This document shows positions 10,493-19,141 of a DNA stretch of 45,614 nt, in pieces. The DNA is from Flavobacteriales bacterium (GTDB lineage Bacteria > Bacteroidota > Bacteroidia > NS11-12g > UBA955). How positions within the stretch are numbered: position 1 is the stretch's first letter; every line of letters starts with the position of its first letter. The stretch is from assembly GCA_947463095.1 (NCBI GenBank), contig CANHRE010000011.1, positions 1 through 45,614 on the forward strand, written 5' to 3'. Both the position numbers and the translations under genes were made by a program. A model generated the notes under the pieces. That model was not told the origin of the DNA and did no database searches. It saw only the letters and a list, made by a program, of their open reading frames with translations.

Positions 10493-10523
10493 GCCGGAAT
10501 CTGCAAAGGTTCCGGCTTTTTTT
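10493..10523 (+). terminator. Intrinsic terminator after atpDC
   Basis: GCCGGAA (10493-10499) pairs perfectly with TTCCGGC (10510-10516), followed at once by seven T residues (10517-10523). Confidence 0.88.
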
Positions 10524-10567
10524 ATGCTTCCGGTAGAATCCGGACCCGGCATCCGCGCGGCCTCGTT

Positions 10568-10575
10568 TATCTTTG
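10568..10575 (+). promoter_or_regulatory. pruA promoter box
   Basis: TATCTTTG fits TAnnTTTG and ends only 8 bp before the pruA ATG, so the transcript would have almost no leader. No TTG is seen at the usual upstream distance. Confidence 0.5.
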
Positions 10576-10583
10576 TGCCCCTC

Positions 10584-12212
10584 ATGAACGGAGTATTTCA
10601 GGTTCCCCAAGCCATCAACGAGCCCGTGCTGGATTACGCGCCGGGCAGTACCGAACGCAAGAAACTCAAAGCCGCCCTGGCAGAAGCACGCAGCAAGGTG
10701 TTGGACATACCCATGTACATTGGCGGACAGGAAGTGCGTACGGGCAATACCGTAAACATGTTCCCGCCCCACGACCTGGCGCATCAGATTGGCCAATACC
10801 ACAAAGGAGGCCGGGAACACCTGGAACAGGCCATTGAAGCTGCCCTGGCGGCCCGCGATCAGTGGGAACGCACTCCCTGGGAACAGCGTGCGGCCATCTT
10901 CCTGAAAGCCGCTGACCTGCTGGCGGGCCCCTATCGCTACAAGATTAATGCGGCCACCATGCTGGCCCAGAGCAAGAATGCTTATCAGGCCGAAATTGAC
11001 AGCGCCTGCGAGATGATAGACTTCCTGCGTTTCAACGTGCAGTACATGACGGAAATCTACAACGAACAGCCCAGCGCGAACAGCAAAACCATCTGGAACC
11101 GCTTGGAGTACCGCCCGCTGGAAGGATTCGTTTTTGCCCTGACACCGTTCAACTTCACGGCCATCAGCGGCAACCTGCCCACCAGCGCAGCCATGATGGG
11201 AAATGTGGTGGTATGGAAGCCGGCCAATACCCAGGTTTACAGCGCACAGATGCTCATGGAAGTGTTCCGGGAAGCAGGCCTGCCTGATGGGGTGATTAAC
11301 CTGGTTTATGTGGATGGAAGCATCGCCGGCGATATCATTTTCAAGCACCCCGATTTTGCGGGCATACACTTCACCGGCAGCACCGGCGTATTCCGTCAGG
11401 TGTGGCAGGAAATAGGCCACAACATCAGCAAATACAAAAGCTATCCCCGCATTGTAGGGGAAACAGGCGGCAAGGACTTCATCCTGGCCCACCCCAGCGC
11501 AGATGCTGAGGTTTTGGTGGCTGCCATCATCCGGGGCGCCTTTGAATTTCAGGGACAGAAATGCTCAGCAGCCAGCCGGGTGTATATCCCACAAACCCTT
11601 TGGAATGCGGTGAAGCCCAGGCTGCTGGCCGAAATGGCTACCCTAACCATGGGACCTACGGAAGATTTCAGCAACTTCATCAACGCGGTGATTGACGAGA
11701 AGGCCTTCAATAAAATCACCGGCTATATCGAACAGGCCCGAAAAGATGGGCAGGAAATATTGTGCGGCGGCGGCTACGACAAGAGCAAAGGGTATTTCAT
11801 CCAGCCCACCATTATTATGGCTAAAGATCCGATGTACACCACCATGTGCGAAGAGATTTTCGGCCCCGTGCTGAGTATTTATGTGTATGGCGACGATGAA
11901 TTTGAAAGCACCATGCACCTGGTAGATAAAACCAGCGAATACGCACTTACCGGGGCGATCATTGCCCAGGATCGCTACGCCATTGTGAGGGCCACCGAAG
12001 CGCTCCGACATGCCGCTGGCAACTTTTACGTCAACGACAAGCCCACCGGAGCCGTAGTAGGACAGCAGCCTTTTGGCGGCGCACGCGGCAGCGGCACCAA
12101 CGACAAGGCGGGCAGCAAACTGAACCTGCTGCGCTGGGTGAACCTGCGCACCATCAAGGAAAACTTCGTTCCCCCGAAAGATTACCGTTACCCCTTCCTG
12201 TCGGAAGAGTAA
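10584..12212 (+). CDS. pruA: 1-pyrroline-5-carboxylate dehydrogenase
   Basis: A 542-residue aldehyde dehydrogenase of the delta-1-pyrroline-5-carboxylate type, oxidising glutamate semialdehyde to glutamate with NAD in proline catabolism. The catalytic Cys327 lies in FQGQKCSAASRVY, the general-base Glu293 in VGETGGKDF, and the nucleotide-binding loop in FTGSTGVF. The long N-terminal segment with MYIGGQEVRTGN and the C-terminal QQPFGGARGSGTNDKAGS are characteristic of this subfamily. ATG 10584 is chosen because 34 upstream codons in frame span the atpC terminator and a promoter box. It is a stand-alone gene; proline dehydrogenase is not in the window. Confidence 0.95.
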   Translation: MNGVFQVPQAINEPVLDYAPGSTERKKLKAALAEARSKVLDIPMYIGGQEVRTGNTVNMFPPHDLAHQIGQYHKGGREHLEQAIEAALAARDQWERTPWEQRAAIFLKAADLLAGPYRYKINAATMLAQSKNAYQAEIDSACEMIDFLRFNVQYMTEIYNEQPSANSKTIWNRLEYRPLEGFVFALTPFNFTAISGNLPTSAAMMGNVVVWKPANTQVYSAQMLMEVFREAGLPDGVINLVYVDGSIAGDIIFKHPDFAGIHFTGSTGVFRQVWQEIGHNISKYKSYPRIVGETGGKDFILAHPSADAEVLVAAIIRGAFEFQGQKCSAASRVYIPQTLWNAVKPRLLAEMATLTMGPTEDFSNFINAVIDEKAFNKITGYIEQARKDGQEILCGGGYDKSKGYFIQPTIIMAKDPMYTTMCEEIFGPVLSIYVYGDDEFESTMHLVDKTSEYALTGAIIAQDRYAIVRATEALRHAAGNFYVNDKPTGAVVGQQPFGGARGSGTNDKAGSKLNLLRWVNLRTIKENFVPPKDYRYPFLSEE

Positions 12213-12373
12213 ATCATCCGGGCGGAAAAAAGACTACTCCAAACGCTGAACGATGCGAACAACATGCTGTTGGAGGCGTTTTATAATGCTGCCATTGCGC
12301 GTAGGATCCGGCGCACCTTTAGTTATTTTTAAGTAAACAACGTTGTAATGCAATGCAGGTGGCGTAAAAACCC

Positions 12374-12403
12374 TTGCATAAACAATATACGTGTCTAACT
12401 TCG
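12374..12403 (+). promoter_or_regulatory. Promoter of the two-component operon
   Basis: TTG at 12374-12376 and TAACTTCG at 12396-12403 are 19 bp apart, a near-consensus Bacteroidota promoter. The response-regulator ATG follows 20 bp downstream. The 12213-12423 gap otherwise holds no supportable gene. Confidence 0.65.
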
Positions 12404-12423
12404 TAAAAGCATTAATGGTGCTT

Positions 12424-13101
12424 ATGAATATACTTTTACTGGAAGACGATCCCATTTTATCGAAAGAAATCAGCCACTTCCTGTCTCAAAAAGGCATAAC
12501 GGTAAGCACGGTTGAGGACGGGAGTCAATTTAGGGATGTCAATGAACGGAAGAGTCCGGATTTGTATCTGTTAGACATCAACGTACCCGGCATCAACGGT
12601 TTGGAAATCTGCCGCTTGGTTCGCGAGGAGAACAAGAAGACGCCAATTATTATGCTCACGGCCTACAGCGAGATTAATGAGAAGCGGCACGCCTTTGAAT
12701 ACGGCGCAGACGATTATATGGTGAAGCCCTTTCATTTTGACGAGTTGTTTCTGCGCATCCAGTCCATACAGCGGAGGATGGGCGAGCAGGAAGGACAGGG
12801 GGACGTTATCCGGATTGATGACCTGGAAATCATGGAAAGCGACAGCCAGGTGAAACGCGGCGGTAAGACCATTGACCTCACGCCAAAAGAATACAGATTG
12901 TTGCTGTTGCTGGCCAAAGCCAATGGAAGAACCCTTTCTAAACAGAGCATAGCAGCCGGCGTATGGGATGCACAACTGGATTCATCATTCAACACCGTTG
13001 AGGTCTATATCAACTTCCTAAGAAAGAAAATAGACAAGGATGCTGCCGTGAAGTTGATTCATACCCGCCATGGTTATGGCTATTACCTGAAGTCGGAATA
13101 A
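12424..13101 (+). CDS. OmpR-family response regulator
   Basis: A 225-residue two-domain regulator. The receiver domain (1-120) has the acidic pair LLEDDP, the phospho-acceptor Asp51 in LLDINVPGINGLE, Thr79 in MLTAY and Lys101 in DDYMVKPF. The C-terminal winged helix (about 130-225) has LTPKEYRLLLLLA and the recognition segment NTVEVYINFLRKKID ending in HTRHGYGYYL. ATG 12424 (MNILLLEDDP) starts exactly at the receiver. The sensor kinase begins 1 bp after the stop codon, so the pair is cotranscribed. The stimulus and target genes cannot be told from the sequence. Confidence 0.93.
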   Translation: MNILLLEDDPILSKEISHFLSQKGITVSTVEDGSQFRDVNERKSPDLYLLDINVPGINGLEICRLVREENKKTPIIMLTAYSEINEKRHAFEYGADDYMVKPFHFDELFLRIQSIQRRMGEQEGQGDVIRIDDLEIMESDSQVKRGGKTIDLTPKEYRLLLLLAKANGRTLSKQSIAAGVWDAQLDSSFNTVEVYINFLRKKIDKDAAVKLIHTRHGYGYYLKSE

Positions 13102-13102
13102 T

Positions 13103-14476
13103 ATGACCCTGAAGCGCAAGGTGACCATCGGAGTTGCGCTGGCATTTTCCTTTATTTATATTGTTGCTGCGGCCTCCATTTACCTGTTCTTTTCTTCATT
13201 CAAGAAGGAAGAATTTCTTTCCCGTATGGAAAACAAGGCCGAGAACACCCTTCGCCTGCTGATAGAACTTAAAAAGAAGGACATGCAGGTGGTTAATTTC
13301 TTTGATCAGAATATGATTAACCACCTTTATAACGAAAAAACCTTAGTATTAAATGGCGCTTTACAACCCATCTATTCTTCTCTGGGAGTTACGAATATTG
13401 CTGATTTCTCACAAGACCTGAAACAACTAGGCCCAAATAAAGAAATAGCACGCTCGGCTCGTGGCGAGGAAATTCTTGGCAAGTACTATATCATTGATGG
13501 AAAGGAATATTATGTACTCATAGCTGCGGAAGATAAATTCGGAAAAAGCAAGCTGCAGTTTTTGTTGTGGCTACTCCTCAGCAGTTTCATCATAAGCACG
13601 CTGCTTATCTGGGTTATTTCCTTTTACCTGATTAAGCGATTGCTCAAACCCTTAGACACCTTTGAGAAGCAAATTACGGCCATCACGGTGGGCAAGCTGA
13701 ACGAGCCTATACAAGTAAGTGGAAACCAGGATGAAATTAACCTGCTGACCATGGCATTTAACAAGTTGCTGGTGCGGTTGAAGGATGCCTTTGAAGTTCA
13801 GAAGGACTTTTCTGCCAGCGCCAGCCACGAACTGCGTACACCCCTGACAAGGATGGCCTTTCAACTGGAAAACATGATGGAAAGTGGCCTCTATGATTCC
13901 GCACAAACGGAACAGTTGAACAGCCTCAAAACCGGCGTTTATCAGCTCAGTGACTTAACGAACAGCCTCCTGCTTTTATCCAATATCGAAGCCAAAGGTT
14001 CCACAGAAATAAGGAAACGCGAGCGGCTCGATGAGGTTATATTCAGGGCATACGATAAGGTGAAGGCCCACCAACCGGGATTTATCCTGAATTTCTCAGC
14101 CCGGGTGTACCCCAATGTGAATGAGGAATTGTTGGTGGAGGCTGTACCAGATATGCTGGAAATCGCATTCCAGAATCTGCTGAAAAATGCCTGCGTTTAT
14201 TCAACAAACCGCAGCGCCACGCTGTTTATTGATCAAAACGACAAGGATCAGATCAAAGTGTTCATCAGCAACAATGGACCCACGCTGAACAAAGCCGATG
14301 TAAAAACCATGTTTCAGGCATTTTCCAGGGGCACCAATGCGCGCTATGTACTTGGTTCAGGCCTTGGATTGCGCATTGTGCGGCATATTATGAACATCCA
14401 CGATGCATCCATCAACTACGCGGTGAATGAGCGGGGGGAAAACCAGTTTGAAATAGGTTTTAGCGCCGTCGGCTGA
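13103..14476 (+). CDS. Sensor histidine kinase
   Basis: A 457-residue membrane kinase. Two transmembrane helices (about 8-30 and 153-177) bracket a periplasmic sensor region of roughly 120 residues. A HAMP linker (KPLDTFEKQITAITVGKLN) follows, then the HisKA dimerisation helix with His242 in SASHELRTP, and a C-terminal HATPase with an N box (QNLLKNACVYS) and a G box (GSGLGLRIV). It should phosphorylate the regulator encoded just upstream. The periplasmic domain matches no ligand domain I recognise. Confidence 0.93.
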   Translation: MTLKRKVTIGVALAFSFIYIVAAASIYLFFSSFKKEEFLSRMENKAENTLRLLIELKKKDMQVVNFFDQNMINHLYNEKTLVLNGALQPIYSSLGVTNIADFSQDLKQLGPNKEIARSARGEEILGKYYIIDGKEYYVLIAAEDKFGKSKLQFLLWLLLSSFIISTLLIWVISFYLIKRLLKPLDTFEKQITAITVGKLNEPIQVSGNQDEINLLTMAFNKLLVRLKDAFEVQKDFSASASHELRTPLTRMAFQLENMMESGLYDSAQTEQLNSLKTGVYQLSDLTNSLLLLSNIEAKGSTEIRKRERLDEVIFRAYDKVKAHQPGFILNFSARVYPNVNEELLVEAVPDMLEIAFQNLLKNACVYSTNRSATLFIDQNDKDQIKVFISNNGPTLNKADVKTMFQAFSRGTNARYVLGSGLGLRIVRHIMNIHDASINYAVNERGENQFEIGFSAVG

Positions 14477-14514
14477 GCCGACCTGAATAGGGCATAAACG
14501 GGCCCCTAAATGCA

Positions 14515-14540
14515 CAAAGCCGGCAAGATTGCCGGCTTTG
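14515..14540. terminator. Hairpin between convergent genes
   Basis: CAAAGCCGGCAA (14515-14526) and TTGCCGGCTTTG (14529-14540) form a long stem between the kinase (plus) and gcvH (minus). There is no marked T tract on either side, so it may be a weak bidirectional terminator. Confidence 0.6.
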
Positions 14541-14563
14541 CACTTAAAGGCTTTTACGATGAA

Positions 14564-14944
14564 TCAGGCGCCGACCATTGCTGAATAAACGGCAGCATCC
14601 ATCAGGTCGTTCAATTGAGCGGTATCACTCATCTCAACGCAGATCATCCATCCGGCTCCGTAAGGATCCTGGTTCACGCTTTCGGGGGATCCATCCAGGG
14701 CGGCATTCACCTCTACAATGGTTCCGGCCACGGGCATATACAAATCGCTTACCGTTTTTACGGCTTCAACAGTGCCAAAGATGGCGCCCTGATTTAGCAG
14801 TCCAGAGTGTGGCTGTATTTCAACAAATACGATGTCGCCCAACTCGCTTTGGGCAAAATCTGTAACGCCAATCCAGGCCTTATTGCCTTCAACACGAATC
14901 CATTCGTGTTCTTTAGTGTACTTTAGGTTTTCGGGAAAGTTCAT
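14564..14944 (-). CDS. gcvH: Glycine cleavage system H protein
   Basis: A 126-residue lipoyl-carrier protein that shuttles the aminomethyl group between the P, T and L proteins of the glycine cleavage system. The lipoylated Lys63 lies in FGTVEAVKTVSDLYMP, and the start (LKYTKEHEWIRVEG) and middle (IGVTDFAQSELGDIVFVE) match the family closely. It is the last gene of a minus-strand run after fbaB and accD, 24 bp below accD. The other glycine cleavage genes are not in the window. Confidence 0.97.
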   Translation of the reverse strand: MNFPENLKYTKEHEWIRVEGNKAWIGVTDFAQSELGDIVFVEIQPHSGLLNQGAIFGTVEAVKTVSDLYMPVAGTIVEVNAALDGSPESVNQDPYGAGWMICVEMSDTAQLNDLMDAAVYSAMVGA

Positions 14945-14968
14945 ATCGCTTTAGTTTTCAATGATACA

Positions 14969-15859
14969 TCATTTGGCTTTTTTGTCCCAGATCATGGCCA
15001 GCAGCGTAGCTATTTTCTGTTTCATCTCGTAGCGCTTCACGATAAAATCCACAAAGCCATGTTCCTGAAGGAATTCGGAACTCTGGAAGCCTTTAGGCAA
15101 GTCTTTTCCAATGGTTTCACGGATTACCCTGGGACCGGCAAAGCCTATCAGGGCTTCGGGTTCAGCCACGTTAAAATCACCCAGCATGGCGTAGGAAGCT
15201 GTGACACCTCCTGTTGTTGGATCGGTAAGTATGGAAATGTAAGGCACCCCTTCTTTTGCCAGCAGGGCCAGTTTCGCACTGGTTTTAGCCATTTGCATCA
15301 GGGAAAAGGCAGCTTCCATCATGCGCGCACCTCCGGATTTGCTGATCACAATCACCGGCATCCGGTGTACACGTCCATAGTCGATGGCACGGGCAATCTT
15401 CTCGCCCACCACACTGCCCATGGAGCCGCCAATGAAGCCGAAATCCATACAGGCAATCACCACCGGCATTCCATTCATCTTACCGGTTCCGCTGCGCAAG
15501 GCATCTTTCAGGCCTGACTTGGACTGGCTTACACGAATACGGTCAACATAAGAACTGGTATCGGTAAACTCCAGGGGATCACCACTGCTGAGGTCGGCAT
15601 CCAACTCCGTGAATTTGCCGTTGTCAAACAAGATGCTGAAATATTCCCTAGAACCAATTTTTACGTGGTACTCACATTGAGTGCATACGTAGCAATTGTT
15701 GATGATATCCTTGGCTGGTACGATGGCTTTGCAGCGGGGACATTTCTCCCACAGCCCGTCGGGCGTGGATTTTTTATCTTTTGTTTTGGTTACTATGTTC
15801 TCACGAACACGCTGGAACCAACTGGGCTTATCGCCGCTGTCCTCTTCTTCAAATTCCAT
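14969..15859 (-). CDS. accD: Acetyl-CoA carboxylase carboxyltransferase subunit beta
   Basis: A 296-residue carboxyltransferase beta subunit that, with AccA, transfers the carboxyl group from biotin carrier protein to acetyl-CoA in fatty-acid synthesis. The N-terminal zinc ribbon is complete: CPRC at 40-43 and CTQC at 59-62. The crotonase-like core contains SGGARMMEAAFSLMQMAK and the GGVTASYAMLGD oxyanion loop. Length is normal. It lies 32 bp downstream of fbaB and 24 bp upstream of gcvH on the same strand. Confidence 0.97.
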   Translation of the reverse strand: MEFEEEDSGDKPSWFQRVRENIVTKTKDKKSTPDGLWEKCPRCKAIVPAKDIINNCYVCTQCEYHVKIGSREYFSILFDNGKFTELDADLSSGDPLEFTDTSSYVDRIRVSQSKSGLKDALRSGTGKMNGMPVVIACMDFGFIGGSMGSVVGEKIARAIDYGRVHRMPVIVISKSGGARMMEAAFSLMQMAKTSAKLALLAKEGVPYISILTDPTTGGVTASYAMLGDFNVAEPEALIGFAGPRVIRETIGKDLPKGFQSSEFLQEHGFVDFIVKRYEMKQKIATLLAMIWDKKAK

Positions 15860-15891
15860 AACCGATGCTTTAATTCAAAAAGTCTTCCTGA

Positions 15892-16950
15892 TCAGGCTAT
15901 GCTGATTTGTTGATCCAGGTACACGTCCTGGATGGCGTTCAGCAGGGCAACACCATCACCAACGGGCTTTTGGAACGCCTTGCGACCGCTGATAAGACCT
16001 GCGCCGCCTGCGCGCTTGTTGATAACGGCAGTAGCAACGGCTTCGGCCATATCGCTGGCACCCTTGCTCTCGCCGCCACTGTTAATCAGGCCAGCCCTGC
16101 CCATGTAGCAATTGGCTACCTGATAACGACACAGGTCAATAGGATGATCGGTGGTAAGCTCGCTGTACACTTTGGGATGTGTTTTGCCGAAGTTCAGCGC
16201 ATTGTATCCGCCGTTGTTGGTGGAAAGTTTCTGTTTGATGATGTCGGCCTGGATGGTAACTCCGAGGTGGTTGGCCTGGCTGCTCAAGTCGGCACTGGTA
16301 TGATAATCCACACCATCTTTCTTGAAATTGTTGTTGCGCAGGTAGCACCACAGGATGGTAGCCATGCCCAGTTCATGAGCCATTTCGAAGGCTTTGGAAA
16401 CCTCCTGAATCTGCCTGGCGCTTTCGTCGCTACCGAAATAAATGGTGGCTCCTACGGCCGTTGCGCCCAGATTCCAGGCTTCGCGGATGGTGCCGAACAT
16501 GATTTGGTCGAACTTGTTGGGATAGCTCAGGAATTCATTGTGGTTAATTTTTACAATGAACGGAATTTTATGGGCATACTTGCGGGAGTTGGCCGCCAAT
16601 ACGCCATAAGTAGACGCCACAGCATTACAGCCGCCTTCCACGGCCAGACGTATGATGTTTTCCGGGTCGAAATAAATAGGGTTGGGCGCAAAACTGGCGC
16701 CTGCACTGTGCTCTATTCCCTGATCCACGGGCAGAATGCTCATGTAACCGGTACCGGAAAGCCGACCGTTGTTGTAAATCGCTTGTAAACTCTTCAGCAC
16801 CTGTGGGCTTCTGTTAGACTGGGCAAAAACGCGGTCAATAAAATCACCACCGGGCAGGTGCAAATGCTCTTTGGAGATGGTTTTACATTCATGTTTGAGC
16901 AGGTACTCAGCCTGATCACCAAGTAGGGAAACTAGGTTTGCTTGCGACAT
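15892..16950 (-). CDS. fbaB: Class I fructose-bisphosphate aldolase (DhnA/FbaB type)
   Basis: A 352-residue aldolase of the archaeal/DhnA class, which cleaves fructose-1,6-bisphosphate through a Schiff base. Recognisable pieces are [21 protein letters not shown] near residue 71, VKINHNEF (133-140), the likely Schiff-base Lys239 in [10 protein letters not shown], and the phosphate-binding end [18 protein letters not shown] 16950 is chosen: a consensus promoter box ends 15 bp upstream, so the 39 upstream in-frame codons are not translated. It heads the fbaB-accD-gcvH run. Confidence 0.92.
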   Translation of the reverse strand: MSQANLVSLLGDQAEYLLKHECKTISKEHLHLPGGDFIDRVFAQSNRSPQVLKSLQAIYNNGRLSGTGYMSILPVDQGIEHSAGASFAPNPIYFDPENIIRLAVEGGCNAVASTYGVLAANSRKYAHKIPFIVKINHNEFLSYPNKFDQIMFGTIREAWNLGATAVGATIYFGSDESARQIQEVSKAFEMAHELGMATILWCYLRNNNFKKDGVDYHTSADLSSQANHLGVTIQADIIKQKLSTNNGGYNALNFGKTHPKVYSELTTDHPIDLCRYQVANCYMGRAGLINSGGESKGASDMAEAVATAVINKRAGGAGLISGRKAFQKPVGDGVALLNAIQDVYLDQQISIA

Positions 16951-16965
16951 AGTTGATATTGTCGG

Positions 16966-16995
16966 CAAAAGTAGCAAATTTTGAGGTTTAGCCAA
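16966..16995 (-). promoter_or_regulatory. fbaB promoter
   Basis: On the minus strand TTG (16993-16995) and TACTTTTG (16966-16973) are separated by 19 bp. The region is only 49 bp wide between two divergent start codons, so it overlaps any promoter of the GNAT gene. Confidence 0.65.
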
Positions 16996-16999
16996 GGTT

Positions 17000-17422
17000 G
17001 TGAACACAGAGGTAATCCGAGCCGCGCAGGAACACGAGTTAATGCAGGCATTTTCCATACGTCGCAAGGTGTTTGTGGAAGAACAGAATGTTTCAGAAGA
17101 AGAGGAATATGACGAATTTGAAATCAGCTCCCGGCACTATCTGGTGCTGGTAGACGGTCATGCTGCAGGCACGGCACGCTGGAGGGAAACGCCTAATGGT
17201 TATAAGCTGGAACGCTTTGCCGTGCTTCCCGCCTATCGGAATATGGGCGTAGGCACGGCGCTGTTAAAAGCCCTGCTGCACGACGTGCCCAAAAACCGAA
17301 CCGTGTACCTGCATGCCCAGGTTCCTGCCATGCAGCTTTATGAGCGCCAGGGATTTAAAGCTGTTGGCGAATTGTTTTACGAGTGCAACATACCGCACTT
17401 TAAAATGGTGCTGAACACTTGA
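17000..17422 (+). CDS. GNAT-family N-acetyltransferase
   Basis: A 140-residue acetyltransferase with the full GNAT fold: [20 protein letters not shown] at the N-terminus (the YjcF/ElaA-like subgroup), [20 protein letters not shown] as the acetyl-CoA pyrophosphate loop (RNMGVG) and [13 protein letters not shown] near the end. The start is GTG 17000; no ATG lies before the conserved region. Its stop codon overlaps the TTG start of the deacetylase gene. The acetyl acceptor is unknown; the context suggests, but does not prove, an envelope sugar. Confidence 0.85.
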   Translation: MNTEVIRAAQEHELMQAFSIRRKVFVEEQNVSEEEEYDEFEISSRHYLVLVDGHAAGTARWRETPNGYKLERFAVLPAYRNMGVGTALLKALLHDVPKNRTVYLHAQVPAMQLYERQGFKAVGELFYECNIPHFKMVLNT

Positions 17423-18030
17423 ACCTGTTCCTTAGGGTTCCCGGATTTGTCAGGCAACTGTTCCCTAACAGGGAATGGAAGGTCAATACGAAGGAAAAGG
17501 TATTGTACCTGAGTTTCGACGATGGCCCTCATCCTGAAATTACGCCCTGGACCATGGAACAGCTTACTAAATTTCAGGCCAAGGCCACATTTTTCTGTGT
17601 GGGCGATAACGTGCGGAAGCACCCTGAGGTATGCCGGGCCTTGCTGCAGCAGGGCCACCGCATTGGCAACCATACCATGAACCACCTGAAGGGGTGGAAT
17701 ACCGCTACCCAACTTTACCTGGATAATGTTGCCCAAGCGGCGCAATGGATTGACAGCAACCTGTTCCGCCCGCCTTATGGCCGTATGACCCGCGCACAGG
17801 AACAAAGCCTGAACAAACACTACCGCATCATCATGTGGACCCTGCTCAGCGCCGACTACCAGCAAAACCTCAACCGCTTGAAGGCCCTCGACTTCCTGAA
17901 ACGACATACCCAACCTGGCAGCATCGTGGTATTCCACGACAGCGAAAAAGCCAAAGGAAATCTGGAGTTTCTGTTGCCACGCTATCTTGAATACGCCCAC
18001 CGTGCGGGCTATACCTTTGCCACCCTGTGA
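17419..18030 (+). CDS. Polysaccharide deacetylase (NodB domain)
   Basis: A 203-residue protein consisting almost wholly of a NodB homology domain, the carbohydrate esterase 4 fold that removes N- or O-acetyl groups from polysaccharides. Motifs occur in order: SFDDGPHPE (catalytic Asp), ATFFCVGDN, GNHTMNH (metal-binding His pair), FRPPYGRMT and VVFHDS. The start is TTG 17419, overlapping the TGA of the upstream gene; the next ATG would delete the first motif. The following gene also starts inside this stop codon. No signal peptide is evident, so it may act in the cytoplasm or at the inner membrane. Confidence 0.88.
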   Translation: MNLFLRVPGFVRQLFPNREWKVNTKEKVLYLSFDDGPHPEITPWTMEQLTKFQAKATFFCVGDNVRKHPEVCRALLQQGHRIGNHTMNHLKGWNTATQLYLDNVAQAAQWIDSNLFRPPYGRMTRAQEQSLNKHYRIIMWTLLSADYQQNLNRLKALDFLKRHTQPGSIVVFHDSEKAKGNLEFLLPRYLEYAHRAGYTFATL

Positions 18031-19136
18031 TATACCTCCTGCTCGCCATTCCTTTGTTATACCTGCTTGTTCAGTCGCTGCAACTGTATGCACTGATTCA
18101 ATACTGCAGCATACAGCAGCCGGAACCGGAATCATGGCCTGAGGTGAGCCTCATGGTAGCGGCGCGCAATGAAGCCAACAACATCTTGTCCTGTCTGGAA
18201 GCCCTGAATAAACTGGATTACCCCAAAGAGCGACTGCATATTCTGATTGGCAATGACCAAAGCACCGACGAGACCTCAGCGCTGGTGACAGCATTCATTG
18301 CTGACAAGCCTCAGTTCCGTCTGATTCAGATTCAGGACAATGAGCTGCCCCTGAAGGCCAAAGCCAGGGTGATGGCCCAACTGGACCCACATGCACAAGG
18401 TGATTTCTATCTGATAACCGATGCCGATGTTCAGGTGCCACCCTCCTGGATAAAGGGGCTGTTGCGCCGTTTCACGCCTGAAACCGGTGTGGTGAGCGGC
18501 ACTACCATGGTGCGCGGCCGGGGTGCCAATGCCAAAAACCAGGAAATTGACTGGGCCTATTTTATGGGATTGCTGAACATCATCTCTTACACCGGTGTTC
18601 CCGCTACCGCCGTGGGTAACAACATGGCCGTGCGGGCCGCTGCCTATTGGCAGACCGGTGGTTATGCCGCCATCCGCTTCAGCATCACCGAAGATTACAA
18701 ATTGTATCAGGAAATCTGCCGGCATGGCTGGAAATGGGACAATGTGATGGCTCCGGACGTACTGGCATTCACCGCTGCCGTAGATGATCAGGTGCAGCTC
18801 CTTCACCAAAGAAAGCGCTGGCTTAGCGGCGGCACAGAATTACCTTGGTACTGGTGGCTGCTGTTCGGGGTGTTCGGCCTCTTTTATCTGGTTACGCCTG
18901 CTCTGTTGTTCCTGAATGCGCTCAGCGCATTGGGTTTATGGCTTGCCAAGTGGTTGCTGCAAAGCTTCCAGATCCTCAGGATCTATAACTTGTTGGCCCT
19001 GCCCGCCCCTTCCCTGTTTCAGCTGCTCCGTTACGAACTGTACCTGACCCTGCTTACACCGGCCACCGCCATCTTTTTCTTGCTGCCGCTGCCCACCAAC
19101 TGGAAAGGGCGACTGTATCGCGGCGCGAAAGGTTGA
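18027..19136 (+). CDS. Membrane glycosyltransferase, family 2
   Basis: A 369-residue GT-A glycosyltransferase with an N-terminal membrane helix (residues 1-25), a catalytic domain (SLMVAARNEANNI, the ITDADVQVP metal site and QRKRWLSGG, the QxxRW-like motif) and two or three C-terminal membrane helices. This layout fits GT2 enzymes that add sugars to lipid-linked or exported polysaccharides. GTG 18027 overlaps the TGA of the deacetylase gene, so the two are probably translationally coupled. It ends 5 bp before the convergent glycosyltransferase. Confidence 0.88.
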   Translation: MIYLLLAIPLLYLLVQSLQLYALIQYCSIQQPEPESWPEVSLMVAARNEANNILSCLEALNKLDYPKERLHILIGNDQSTDETSALVTAFIADKPQFRLIQIQDNELPLKAKARVMAQLDPHAQGDFYLITDADVQVPPSWIKGLLRRFTPETGVVSGTTMVRGRGANAKNQEIDWAYFMGLLNIISYTGVPATAVGNNMAVRAAAYWQTGGYAAIRFSITEDYKLYQEICRHGWKWDNVMAPDVLAFTAAVDDQVQLLHQRKRWLSGGTELPWYWWLLFGVFGLFYLVTPALLFLNALSALGLWLAKWLLQSFQILRIYNLLALPAPSLFQLLRYELYLTLLTPATAIFFLLPLPTNWKGRLYRGAKG

Positions 19137-19141
19137 AAACC

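Noticed and set aside
12234-12455. 73-codon minus-strand frame between pruA and the response regulator
   Set aside because: It runs over the promoter and start of the response regulator and matches no family; its C-terminal part looks protein-like but cannot be supported alone.
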